Assembly (NCBI GenBank): GCA_919901855.1
Contig: CAKKQC010000042.1
Span: 62,001-126,000 of the forward strand
DNA length: 64,000 nt
Direction of reading: 5' to 3'
Origin: a bacterium
GTDB lineage: Bacteria; Oederibacteriota; CAKKQC01
In this document: positions 15,282-23,122 of the stretch, piece by piece
Layout: the number at the start of each line of letters is the position of its first letter
Position numbering within the stretch: position 1 is the first letter of the stretch
The notes under the pieces: model-generated
The model's database searches: none
The model's input: the letters and a program-made list of their open reading frames with translations, nothing else
What the model was told of the DNA's origin: nothing
Made by a program: the position numbers and the translations under genes

Positions 15282-16751
15282 TCACGCGCCGCCCTCGAGA
15301 TATAGCGTGATCTTGGCCTTCGCCCGCAGCGCGTCGAGCCACGCCTCGTACGCCGATTTCTGCTTCCGCGCCAGGAGCACGGGCTCGATGACCGCGCGGT
15401 CGCGCAGGAACCCGGCCTCGGGCGCGCGCTGGTGCGCCTCGTCGACGAGCTGGGCCATTACCCAACCCTCCTCGGTCTCGACCGGTTCGGTGATTTCACC
15501 GACCTCGACCCCGGCCAGCGCCTTCACCAGCTCCTCGGTCACCTTTTGCGAAAGCCCGGCAGGCGTGGACTTGCCCCACTCGAACCAGCCCGACTCGGAG
15601 ACCCGCCGCCCGAGTGCGGCCGCGATCTTCCGGAGGTCCTTCTCCTTCTTCAAACCCCAGGTCGCGCGCATGACCTCCGCGTTCAACTGGTCCTTGGCGC
15701 GCGCGGTCAGGATGCGGTCCCGGATCCTGGCCTTGACCTCCTCGAAGGTCGGCTTCTCCGCGTACTCGTGCTTCTCGCACTTGATCACGTGGAACCCGAA
15801 CTTGGTCTGGAACACGGCGCTGACCTGGCCGGTCTTGAGCTTGAAGGCGACGGCATCGTACTCGGGGATCAGCTCGCCCTGGACGCGCCAGCCGAGGTCT
15901 CCCCCGCGGGCCGCCGTGCCGGAGTCGTCGGACTTCCGGCGCGCCTCGTCCGCGAAGTCGACGCCCTTCCGGAGGTCCTCGAGGACCTGCCCGATCTTCG
16001 CCTTGGCCTGCGCCGCCACTTCCGGTCCCGCCGCCGGGTTGGCGGCGACGACGATATGGCGGATCCGGACGCGCTCGACCTTCTCGAACTCGCGGCGGTT
16101 CTGGTCCCAGTAGGTCCGGATCTCCTCCGCCGTCACCGTCTGCCTCGCCTTGGCCTCGGCGAGCGGAAGACTGAGGACGACCGCCCGCATCCGCCGGTGC
16201 CAGCGGAGATACTCGAGCCACAGTTCGAGGTCGGTCACGCGAACCGCCTCGCGCATGAAGGACTCGACGCGGGCGGACGACATGCCGCGCGCCTGCTCCA
16301 GCTCGAAGAGCTGGGGCGACACGCCGAGTCGCGAGAGCGCCGCCTGGTACCGGTAGGGGTCGAACTGGCCCGTCTGGGGATTAAGGAAGGCCGGGATCGA
16401 GTGGACGCTCGCCTCGACCTCCTTGTCGGAGACCGCGATCTTGAGCTTGCGCGCCTGCTGCCAGATCAGGGTCTGGTTCACGAGCCGCGTCAGCACGTCC
16501 TTGCGGACCTGTCGCTCGTCCTCGGCGCTCATGGAGGCGACCAGCGACTGGAGCGGCCCCTCGAGCTCCTGCCGGTAGATCACCTGGAACTCGAGATCGA
16601 GGACCTTCTCGCCGTTCACGACGGCGGCCGCGCCCGCCGTGCCGCCCATGCGCCCCTGCATGCCCAGCTCGACCACGATCCAGGCCAGGAACGCGACGAG
16701 CAGGACGCCGAAGATCATCTTGGCCACGGAGCCCCGCATTGCCTTCATCAT
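15282..16751 (-). CDS. PpiD/SurA-like membrane-anchored peptidyl-prolyl isomerase
   Basis: This 489-residue protein has a short cytoplasmic start, one membrane anchor (IFGVLLVAFLAWIVVELGM) and a long periplasmic part. The SurA_N-type chaperone domain (VNGEKV then QVRKDVLTRLVNQTLIWQQA) is followed by a parvulin-type rotamase domain: RIRHIVVAA, GVDFADEARRKSDD, GGDLGWRVQGELIPEYDAVAF and FGFHVIKCEKH. This matches PpiD, which helps newly secreted proteins fold at the SecYEG exit. I chose ATG 16751; ATGs at 16748 and 16739 are alternatives. A promoter (TTGCCC-18 bp-TAATCT) ends ten nt before it. Confidence 0.85.
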   Translation of the reverse strand: MMKAMRGSVAKMIFGVLLVAFLAWIVVELGMQGRMGGTAGAAAVVNGEKVLDLEFQVIYRQELEGPLQSLVASMSAEDERQVRKDVLTRLVNQTLIWQQARKLKIAVSDKEVEASVHSIPAFLNPQTGQFDPYRYQAALSRLGVSPQLFELEQARGMSSARVESFMREAVRVTDLELWLEYLRWHRRMRAVVLSLPLAEAKARQTVTAEEIRTYWDQNRREFEKVERVRIRHIVVAANPAAGPEVAAQAKAKIGQVLEDLRKGVDFADEARRKSDDSGTAARGGDLGWRVQGELIPEYDAVAFKLKTGQVSAVFQTKFGFHVIKCEKHEYAEKPTFEEVKARIRDRILTARAKDQLNAEVMRATWGLKKEKDLRKIAAALGRRVSESGWFEWGKSTPAGLSQKVTEELVKALAGVEVGEITEPVETEEGWVMAQLVDEAHQRAPEAGFLRDRAVIEPVLLARKQKSAYEAWLDALRAKAKITLYLEGGA

Positions 16752-16761
16752 GATGGTGTCT

Positions 16762-16791
16762 AGATTACGCCATTGCCCCCGAAGGGGGCAA
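16762..16791 (-). promoter_or_regulatory. Promoter of the PpiD-like gene with a palindrome over the -35
   Basis: TTGCCC (16791-16786), an 18-bp spacer and TAATCT (16767-16762) precede the ATG by ten nt. The -35 forms one arm of a perfect 8-bp hairpin, TTGCCCCC-GAA-GGGGGCAA (16773-16791), which may be a repressor site or a dispersed palindrome. Confidence 0.5.
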
Positions 16792-16835
16792 CTGGACAAC
16801 ACTTTTCACCGCAAGGCGCAGGCGAGTCCGCGAGC

Positions 16836-17342
16836 CTACCATAGATGTAGGGGGGATTTTGAGCGCGGGGCGGCGTGCCGGGGCGCCTCGGGGGCGAACC
16901 CCTTGACGCGCCGCTCGAACAGCGCGGCGCTTTCAGGACCCGGCTGCGGACCCCGCGGGCTGAGCCGCTTCACGAGCTCGTCGGCGCGCGCGGTCGAGGC
17001 CCCGAGGCTGCGCGCCTGTCCCGCCAGGGACTTGTCCGATGTCACGAGGAGCACGGCCGCCACCCGGGGCGTCGCGTCGAGCAGGCGGAGGATGAGGGAG
17101 TCGGCGTCCGCCCCCCGGGCCGAGTACAGGACCTCCACCCCGCCCCGCCAGTCCGCACCGCCCATCTCGTCGCCGCCCCGCGCCCCGTCGAACACGACGG
17201 TCACCCGGTGCGGCCGGCCCGCGGCGTAGTCACCCAGCCGGTCGAGGAAGTGGTGCCGGCGGTCCTGAAAGGTGCGGCCCGGCCATTCGCGCCCTATGGG
17301 CAGGGCGTGCATGACGTTGTACCCGTCGACGACGAGATGCAC
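16836..17342 (-). CDS. NYN-domain (YacP/Rae1-like) predicted ribonuclease
   Basis: This 168-residue protein has the PIN-like NYN fold: VVDGYNVMHALP at residues 4-15 with the first Asp, VVFDGARGG near 50, YSARGADADSLIL with the second acidic pair near 75, and VTSDKSLAGQARSLGA near 103. It resembles YacP/Rae1, a ribosome-associated mRNA endonuclease in Firmicutes. The C-terminal 40 residues are basic and unmatched. It follows panD by 23 bp and probably shares its transcript. Confidence 0.82.
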   Translation of the reverse strand: MHLVVDGYNVMHALPIGREWPGRTFQDRRHHFLDRLGDYAAGRPHRVTVVFDGARGGDEMGGADWRGGVEVLYSARGADADSLILRLLDATPRVAAVLLVTSDKSLAGQARSLGASTARADELVKRLSPRGPQPGPESAALFERRVKGFAPEAPRHAAPRSKSPLHLW

Positions 17343-17365
17343 GGCCGATCAGCCGGCCCGCCGGG

Positions 17366-17716
17366 TCACCGGCGCTTCGGCAGTCGGTTGCCGGGCTTCA
17401 GTCGCACGACTTTCGGTGCGGCAACCATCCCCTCTGGCGCCCACCCGTAGGCGAGGATGACGACCGGATCCCCGACTTCGCCCAGCCGGGCCGCCGGCCC
17501 GTTCAACTCGATGGCGCGACTCCCCCGGCGGCCGACGATCGTGTAGGTCTCGAACCGCTCGCTGTTATTGAGGTTGAGTACGTGGACCTGCTCGAAGGGC
17601 ACGAGCCCGGCCGCGTCCATGATCTCCCGGTCGATCGTGATCGAGCCAGTGTAGTGCAGGCGCGCGGCCGTAATCACAGCGCCGTGGATCTTGCTCGAGA
17701 GCAGGAGCTTCTGCAT
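17366..17716 (-). CDS. panD: Aspartate 1-decarboxylase proenzyme PanD
   Basis: PanD makes beta-alanine for pantothenate synthesis. The 116-residue proenzyme carries its self-cleavage site in LHYTGSITID, between Gly24 and Ser25, exactly as in E. coli; Ser25 becomes the pyruvoyl group. Lys9, Tyr22 and the NLNNSERFETYTI and GDPVVILAYG strands are family-typical. It begins 15 bp after panC, so both make the two halves of pantothenate from one operon. Confidence 0.96.
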   Translation of the reverse strand: MQKLLLSSKIHGAVITAARLHYTGSITIDREIMDAAGLVPFEQVHVLNLNNSERFETYTIVGRRGSRAIELNGPAARLGEVGDPVVILAYGWAPEGMVAAPKVVRLKPGNRLPKRR

Positions 17717-17731
17717 GGGGGTCCTCTCCGG

Positions 17732-18586
17732 CTACCGGGAGACCCGGCACACGAGGTTGTCGATGAGCCGGGTGCGTCCGAGATGCGCCGCCACGGCCAG
17801 AAGCACCCGGCCGCGGAGCCTGGGAATGGGTTCGAGCGTGTCGGCGTCCACGATGTCCAGATATTGTACCCGTACCCGCGGCTCGGCGGCGAGGACGCGC
17901 CGCATCGCGGCCAGGACTCCCGCGCGCCGGCGTACGCCGCGCCCCACCGCCTCCCGCCCGGCCCGCAGGGCCCGGAAGAGGACCGGCGCGCGGCGCCGGT
18001 CCCCGGCCGAAAGCCCCGCGTTGCGGGAGCTCATCGCCAGCCCGCCGGGCTCGCGCACCGTCGGCGCGACGACGATCCGGATGCCGAACCCGAGGTCGCG
18101 CGTCAGGCGCCGGAGAACCGCGGCCTGCTGGGCGTCCTTCCGTCCGAACCACGCCACATGCGGACGGACCGCGTGGAACAGCATGGTCACCACCGTCGCG
18201 ACGCCACGGAAATGCCCGGGCCGCCGGGGGGCGCACAACCGCGCGACGAGCGGCCCGGTGACTTCGACGCCCGTCGCGTGGCCCGTCGGGTACATCGCCC
18301 CGACGGATGGACTGAACACGGCATCGACGCCCGCCCGCGCGAGCGCGCGCCGGTCCCGCCCCGGGGCCCTAGGGTACCGGCCGTAATCCTCCGCCGGCCC
18401 GAACTGGAGCGGATTGACGAATATGCTGACCACGACCCGGTCGCAGGCCCTGCGCGCCGCCCGCACGAGCGAGAGGTGGCCCGCGTGCAGGGCGCCCATG
18501 GTCGGCACCAGGCCGACGACCAGGCCCCGGCGTCGCCAGCGATCCGCCAGCGCCTGCATTGCCGGGATGGTCCGTACGATCTTCAT
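17732..18586 (-). CDS. panC: Pantothenate synthetase PanC
   Basis: PanC condenses pantoate and beta-alanine with ATP. The 284-residue protein has the nucleotidyl-transferase motifs VPTMGALHAGHLSLV, SIFVNPLQFGPAEDY, FGRKDAQQ and AMSSRN. The ATG at 18586 (MKIVRT) is preferred because the TATGAA -10 lies 11 nt before it; an ATG at 18595 would sit almost on the -10. The last part is Arg-rich (GRGVRRRAGVLAAMRR). panB is not in the window. Confidence 0.94.
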   Translation of the reverse strand: MKIVRTIPAMQALADRWRRRGLVVGLVPTMGALHAGHLSLVRAARRACDRVVVSIFVNPLQFGPAEDYGRYPRAPGRDRRALARAGVDAVFSPSVGAMYPTGHATGVEVTGPLVARLCAPRRPGHFRGVATVVTMLFHAVRPHVAWFGRKDAQQAAVLRRLTRDLGFGIRIVVAPTVREPGGLAMSSRNAGLSAGDRRRAPVLFRALRAGREAVGRGVRRRAGVLAAMRRVLAAEPRVRVQYLDIVDADTLEPIPRLRGRVLLAVAAHLGRTRLIDNLVCRVSR

Positions 18587-18597
18587 GGCTGCCATGC

Positions 18598-18612
18598 TTC
18601 ATACGATACAAT
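18598..18612. promoter_or_regulatory. Back-to-back -10 elements for panC and the IPT/TIG gene
   Basis: On the minus strand TATGAA (18603-18598) serves panC; on the plus strand TACAAT (18607-18612) ends nine nt before the ATG at 18622. Neither has a ribosome-binding site between -10 and start. Confidence 0.4.
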
Positions 18613-18621
18613 GAAATCCCC

Positions 18622-19782
18622 ATGGTTTCCCGGCATGTCCTGATCCTTCTGGCCGGTCTGTGCGCGGACGCGGTGGCGCGGGGCGCCACGATCGCGGTCA
18701 GCCCTCCGAGCGGCGCCGGGCGCCCCGGCGAAGCACTCCGGCTGGAGGGGTCCGGATTCGACCCCGCGGCCGCCGTGACCATCCAGGTGGGTGAGGCTCC
18801 CGTCGTGCCCGCGAGCCTCACCGCGAACGCCTCGGGGACCCTGGCCGCCACGATAGTCCTCCTGGCCGCCCCCCTGCCGGCGGGCAAGCACGACGTCCGG
18901 GCGTCCGGCGGGGCGCTCGCCGTGGCGCGGAACGCGTACCTCGTCCGCCCCGTCGTGACGCTCGACCCGCCGATCGGCGACGGGCGGGCCGGCGCCACGT
19001 GGCGGACGGACAAATCCCTGCCCCCCGGCGGATATTCCGGGATGGTATTCACGCTGAACGGCACCGGACTCCCGGCGGACACCTTCATCCCCGCGGACTC
19101 GGTCCGGATCGGGCGCACGCCGTGCGTGCACGACCCGATCCGGATCGGGCGTGACGGCGTCCTGCCCTCGACGACGATCATCGTGGCCGCCGGCATGGCT
19201 AGCGGCCGCTACGACCTCGTCCTCGCTCCCGCGACCGGAGCCGCCGTGACTTTCGCGGCGACGTACGGCGTCGCCCCGTGGGCGGCATCCGAAACCGTGC
19301 GTCAGCGGGCCGCGGCGCGGGCCCTCGAGGCGGCGCGGACGGAGATCCGGGCCCTCGTGGCCGTGGGGAGCGACGTCCTGCCCGCCGACGACGTCTCGGA
19401 CGTCACCAGCGACGTTTCGAGCGCCGACATCGAGCTCAAGGCCGGGAACTTCGACAACGTGGAGGAGCTCGTCCGCCAGATCCGGGAGAAGCTCGCCGCG
19501 CTCGGAAAGCAGGTCGCCACCACCCGCCGGGACAAGCTGCGCGCGCTCGCGGACGTCATCACGTCCGGCTTCGACACCATCCAGCCGCCGGACGCGCCGC
19601 CCGCCCGCCAGGGGGGCGCGTCCGTGTCGCAGGGGCGCCGGAAGCTCAAGGAAGCCGCGGAGGCGATCGCCGGCGGACGGTTCGAGGAGGCCAAGAACCT
19701 GCTCAAGGCGGCCAACGAACTCCTCAAGAAGGCCCGCGCCGCCGCCGGCGTGCAGGCTACCGAAGAACCGATCCGTTGGTGA
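18622..19782 (+). CDS. Exported protein with IPT/TIG-like beta domains and a helical C-terminus
   Basis: This 386-residue protein starts with a signal peptide (VLILLAGLCADAVARG). Next comes an IPT/TIG-like Ig domain: SPPSGAGRPGEALRLEGSGF then VTIQVGEAPV, the usual 'meaning of the fold' pattern of cell-surface and pilus-associated proteins. A second beta domain (about residues 110-215) contains GMVFTLNGTGLPADTF. From about residue 225 it is helical and charged, with a TPR-like end (LKEAAEAIAGGRFEEAKNLLKAANELL). There is no lipobox. It ends ten bp before the converging roadblock operon. Function unknown; surface or periplasmic. Confidence 0.6.
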   Translation: MVSRHVLILLAGLCADAVARGATIAVSPPSGAGRPGEALRLEGSGFDPAAAVTIQVGEAPVVPASLTANASGTLAATIVLLAAPLPAGKHDVRASGGALAVARNAYLVRPVVTLDPPIGDGRAGATWRTDKSLPPGGYSGMVFTLNGTGLPADTFIPADSVRIGRTPCVHDPIRIGRDGVLPSTTIIVAAGMASGRYDLVLAPATGAAVTFAATYGVAPWAASETVRQRAAARALEAARTEIRALVAVGSDVLPADDVSDVTSDVSSADIELKAGNFDNVEELVRQIREKLAALGKQVATTRRDKLRALADVITSGFDTIQPPDAPPARQGGASVSQGRRKLKEAAEAIAGGRFEEAKNLLKAANELLKKARAAAGVQATEEPIRW

Positions 19783-19791
19783 AGTCGCCCC

Positions 19792-21252
19792 CTACTTCGG
19801 GAGCGCGCCGCTCTTGACGAGCGGACGGAACAGGTCCAGCACCTCGGCCTCGAGCTCCAGGGTCTTCAGCCCGTCCGCGTAGTGCCGGTAGAGCCGCGCC
19901 CACTGGCGCGTCAGCTCCTCGCGTAGCTTCGTGTCTTCGATGATGAACGCCGAGAGGGCCGACAGCGCCGCGTTGAGCTGGCGCAGGACTTCGACCATCC
20001 CCTGATGGTATGTCCACCCGCGCGCGTGGCAGACCGTCACGAGCGACTTGCCGACGACGCTGAAGTCGAAGCTCCAGTTCCCGTCCCGCTTCGCAACCCC
20101 TCCCCCGACCATGTTGTGGTCGCTGCCGACGCCCGAGAAGGCGGCCTTCATCGCCCGGTCCACGATCTCGTCGTGCCACGCGCCGGACATCACGATCTGG
20201 AGCGCGACCACGAACTGCTGGTACAGGCTCTGGACGAGCCGGAACCGCGCCTCGAGCAGGCGCTTCTGCTCGGTCAGCCGCGCGCGCGTCCGCAGGAAGA
20301 TCGACCGCAGGGTCTCGGCCTCCTCGGCGCGGTTCCGGGCCAGCCCGCGCGACAGGAACTCGACCTCATCGGCGAAGACCAACTGCCAGCCCTTGAAGCT
20401 CTCGAACCACGCGAGCGCCTTGCGGATCTCGGCTACCAGTGGCTCGGGCAATCCCTGCCCGGCGGAAGGAGCGGACGGCGTCACCGTGGCCGAAACTCCT
20501 GCGGCTGGCGGTACTCCCACGGCCGGCTGTGACGCCGACTTGGCTGCGAGAAGAACGCTCGGGGCCGGGGCAACCGGCACTTCCGGCGGCGTGGACACGG
20601 TCTCCGCTGCCGGGGCCGCAGGGCCCGTCGACTCTTCCCGCAGCGGAGACGGCACCGTCGGCGCCACCATGGCTGGCTGAACGTCCACTGCCGCCTGTGG
20701 CGCCGTCTTGACTGTGGAGGGACCGATGGGGACCGCCATGAGGTCGTCCACTTCCTGCGAGTGCATCTCCTCAGCCGACGAAACCGCGGCCGTGGACGAG
20801 AGCGCCACGACCGTGCTCCGCTTGGCCTGGTGCAGGATGGACTGGAGCTGGGACATCGACCGCCGGATTCGCAGGCGCAGGGCCCCGAAGGTCGTGTCCA
20901 CGTCGAACACGACGATCAGGATCGCGTCGCTTTCGATCGCGGTCATGAAGAGGTTCTTCTGCTTCTCGTGCTGAAAGAGGAGGGCGAACTCGGGCTCCCC
21001 GAGCATCGCCGCGAGCTGGCGGCTCGTGGCGAGGTCGCCGGCCGAGAGCGCCGCGACGGCCTCCAGTTCGTATTCCTTCGTCTCCCCGCCCGTCGCGACG
21101 ACGCGGCCGGCGGCGTCGATGAGCATCGCGAAGATCGCGTGGGTGGACAGGCACAGGTCCACGAGCACCTCGCGGATCGCCCCTACCTGTTTGTCCTCGA
21201 GCAGGATGTTGACGTTGCCGTCGGCGGTCCGGATGTCGATCGTGGCTTCCAT
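19792..21252 (-). CDS. Roadblock/LC7-domain protein with Pro/Ala-rich linker and a unique helical C-terminal domain
   Basis: This 486-residue protein begins with a roadblock-like domain (residues 1-125): IREVLVDLCLSTHAIFAMLID, AAGRVVATGG, AALSAGDLATSRQLAAMLGE, FALLFQHEKQKNLFM and ILIVVFD. Roadblock domains bind MglA-type GTPases and may act as GAPs. A low-complexity linker rich in Pro, Ala, Val and Ser (about 165-290) leads to an alpha-helical domain (about 295-486) containing WFESFKGWQLVFADEVEF and RFRLVQSLYQQFVVALQ. I do not recognise that domain. It is the last gene of the GTPase operon, two bp after a simple roadblock gene, and could be the effector. Confidence 0.7.
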   Translation of the reverse strand: MEATIDIRTADGNVNILLEDKQVGAIREVLVDLCLSTHAIFAMLIDAAGRVVATGGETKEYELEAVAALSAGDLATSRQLAAMLGEPEFALLFQHEKQKNLFMTAIESDAILIVVFDVDTTFGALRLRIRRSMSQLQSILHQAKRSTVVALSSTAAVSSAEEMHSQEVDDLMAVPIGPSTVKTAPQAAVDVQPAMVAPTVPSPLREESTGPAAPAAETVSTPPEVPVAPAPSVLLAAKSASQPAVGVPPAAGVSATVTPSAPSAGQGLPEPLVAEIRKALAWFESFKGWQLVFADEVEFLSRGLARNRAEEAETLRSIFLRTRARLTEQKRLLEARFRLVQSLYQQFVVALQIVMSGAWHDEIVDRAMKAAFSGVGSDHNMVGGGVAKRDGNWSFDFSVVGKSLVTVCHARGWTYHQGMVEVLRQLNAALSALSAFIIEDTKLREELTRQWARLYRHYADGLKTLELEAEVLDLFRPLVKSGALPK

Positions 21253-21254
21253 TG

Positions 21255-21752
21255 CTACAGTTTCCCCGGCTGGATCGACGTCGCCATCTGGGCGAGGTAC
21301 GCCGCCGCCGCATGCGCCTGCGGCAGGATCGGCGCCTCCGCGGCCGGCCGCGTAGCCGCAGTCACCATCTTGGCCAGCTCCGCGATGGACTTCTCGGTGA
21401 AGAGCCGCACCCGTCCCAGCGCGTTCGAGTCCCGGAACAGGACCACGAGAATCGTGTCGTCCGCGACCTTGTCGAAGTAGAGGTTCTGCCGCTTGCCCTC
21501 GTGGTACATGATCCGGAAGCCAGTGACCCCGAGCCGCCGCGACAGCTCCTCGGTGGCGGCGAAGTTGCTCGAGAGGAGGGCCGCGAATAGCAGGTGGTCG
21601 ATCTTGTCCGACACCCGGTGCGACGCCAGAATGACCCCGGAGAGATCCACGAGCACGACCGCCTCCGCTCCCGCCCGTGCGCATAGCGTCCGGAGCTCCG
21701 CCTCCATCAGTTCGACATCCGCGGTCTTGAGCTCGACGTACTTGGCCGGCAT
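21255..21752 (-). CDS. Roadblock/LC7-domain protein, MglB-like
   Basis: This 165-residue single-domain roadblock protein reads RTLCARAGAEAVVLVDLSGVI, then LFAALLSSNFAATEELSRRLG, FRIMYHEGKRQNLYF and TILVVLFRD, the alternating helices and strands of MglB. MglB dimers bind the GTPase MglA and stimulate hydrolysis. Its ATG overlaps the stop of the MglA-like gene by one base (TGATG), as expected for partners made in fixed ratio. The tail after residue 125 is Ala-rich. Confidence 0.82.
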   Translation of the reverse strand: MPAKYVELKTADVELMEAELRTLCARAGAEAVVLVDLSGVILASHRVSDKIDHLLFAALLSSNFAATEELSRRLGVTGFRIMYHEGKRQNLYFDKVADDTILVVLFRDSNALGRVRLFTEKSIAELAKMVTAATRPAAEAPILPQAHAAAAYLAQMATSIQPGKL

Positions 21753-22327
21753 CAGTTCCGCCCCGTTACCAGATCCGCGATCGCCGAGAGCGTCTCGAAG
21801 ACGCCCACGCCGTCGCGGGCCACGGCCCCGAACGAGCGCACCCCGCGTTCGTTCAGCTTCTCCGTCAGCAGGTCCGCCGGGATGACGTTAGCGAGGTCGC
21901 GCTTGTTGTACTGCATGATCAGGGGTACGGTGGCGTAGTCCAGCCCCACGTCGGTCAGGTCGCGCTTGAGCATCGCCAGGCTCTCCTCGTTCTCCGCCAT
22001 CCGGTCCCCGCGCGAATCCGCGACGAAGACGACGCCGTCGACGCCCCGGAGCACGAGCTTGCGGCTCGCGTCGTAGTAGGCCTGACCCGGGACCGTATAC
22101 AGATGAAAGCGCACCTTGTAGTCGTCGTCGAGGGGAATCACGACGGGCAGGAAATCGTAGTAGAGGGTGCGCTCCACCGCCGTGTCGAGCACGAGGAAGT
22201 TGCCGACCTGGCGGCCCGGCAGGGTGTTGTAGATGAACCGCAGGTTCGTCGTCTTTCCGCACATGCCCGGCCCGTGGTATGCCACCTTGTAGACGATTTC
22301 ACGCGTGGCCGCGTTGTGCACCGCCAT
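21752..22327 (-). CDS. mglA: MglA-type small Ras-like GTPase
   Basis: This 191-residue GTPase belongs to the bacterial MglA family, a nucleotide-dependent polarity switch for type IV pili and gliding in Myxococcus. The P-loop is YHGPGMCGKTTNL (G19-T26). The intrinsic arginine finger region is AVERTLYYDFLP, the switch II is YTVPGQAYYDASRK with the catalytic-type Gln, and the base-recognition motif is MQYNKRDL. All elements needed for GTP hydrolysis are present. It is followed without a gap by two roadblock proteins and preceded by two three-TM proteins, so the switch probably acts at the inner membrane. Confidence 0.93.
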   Translation of the reverse strand: MAVHNAATREIVYKVAYHGPGMCGKTTNLRFIYNTLPGRQVGNFLVLDTAVERTLYYDFLPVVIPLDDDYKVRFHLYTVPGQAYYDASRKLVLRGVDGVVFVADSRGDRMAENEESLAMLKRDLTDVGLDYATVPLIMQYNKRDLANVIPADLLTEKLNERGVRSFGAVARDGVGVFETLSAIADLVTGRN

Positions 22328-22330
22328 CGG

Positions 22331-22699
22331 CTAACCCTTCCCCCTGATCCGGAATCCGGTGAAGAGCATCCAGAGCAGGATCGCGCTCCCCAGCGTCGCC
22401 ACGCTCGAGGCCAGCATCGCGAGGAGGGCGACGAAACGGAACCGGTAGATCGCATGCATGAGGTCCTTGTCCCCGGCGTGCTCCAGCGGAAAATACACGT
22501 TCGCGTAGAAATGGATGGCCACGACGGCAACCATGCACAACGCCCCCGCCATCGGCAGGAACCAGAGCCCCCCGTATCCCGTGAGGTACAGGAGACGCCG
22601 GGTCGTATGGGCGAATCCCAGAAGCGCGATGAAAAAGACGAGGCCCCCCGCCTCGTAGACGAGGGGATCCAGCGGGATCTCACGCAGGATTTCACCCAT
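22331..22699 (-). CDS. Small three- or four-TM membrane protein of the MglA operon (downstream copy)
   Basis: This 122-residue integral membrane protein has hydrophobic segments near residues 18-32, 45-65 and 85-112, with a basic end (FRIRGKG). Four histidines lie near membrane edges (FAHTTRR, VAIHFYAN, LEHAGD, LMHAIYR). I do not recognise a family. It overlaps the stop of the next membrane protein by eight bases and ends three bp before mglA, so it is surely co-expressed. A membrane anchor or sensor for the GTPase is the simplest guess. Confidence 0.6.
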   Translation of the reverse strand: MGEILREIPLDPLVYEAGGLVFFIALLGFAHTTRRLLYLTGYGGLWFLPMAGALCMVAVVAIHFYANVYFPLEHAGDKDLMHAIYRFRFVALLAMLASSVATLGSAILLWMLFTGFRIRGKG

Positions 22700-23069
22700 A
22701 CTTCTTCTTCACCTCGCGCCCTTCCTTCATGAGCACGCCGAGTGCCCGGTGGAACATGAATACGCCCCACCAACAGAGGAGGCCGCAGGCGAGGAAGGCG
22801 CCGTAGGCGATCCACCGCTCGAGCGCGTAGGCCTCCTTCGACCCCGTGGGACCGCCGCCGTGCACGATCGTGTAGACCGAATACACGATCGCGCCCACGG
22901 GCCCGACGAACAGGAATGGCCATTGGGTGTTCACCCCGAAGACGCGCGAGAGCCGCAGGGCGATGAGCCCCATGAGAATGAAGGCGAGGAGGAAGAGCAC
23001 CCCGCTGAAGATGGTGAGGTAGTTCGTCACCACGACGTATATCAGGTACTCCCGGTCCGTGAACTGCAT
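22692..23069 (-). CDS. Small three- or four-TM membrane protein of the MglA operon (upstream copy)
   Basis: This 125-residue protein has hydrophobic segments near residues 9-40, 50-70 and 87-108, then a basic tail (LMKEGREVKKKYG). That tail would face the cytoplasm and could contact the GTPase. It has no recognised domain. The arrangement resembles the downstream membrane protein, and the two may form a complex, but sequence similarity between them is low by eye. A GGGAG lies ten nt before the ATG. Confidence 0.6.
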   Translation of the reverse strand: MQFTDREYLIYVVVTNYLTIFSGVLFLLAFILMGLIALRLSRVFGVNTQWPFLFVGPVGAIVYSVYTIVHGGGPTGSKEAYALERWIAYGAFLACGLLCWWGVFMFHRALGVLMKEGREVKKKYG

Positions 23070-23122
23070 CTAGTCTAGTCTCCCTCAAACGGCGGAGAGT
23101 TGCATCACGGGGCCCCGCCGCA

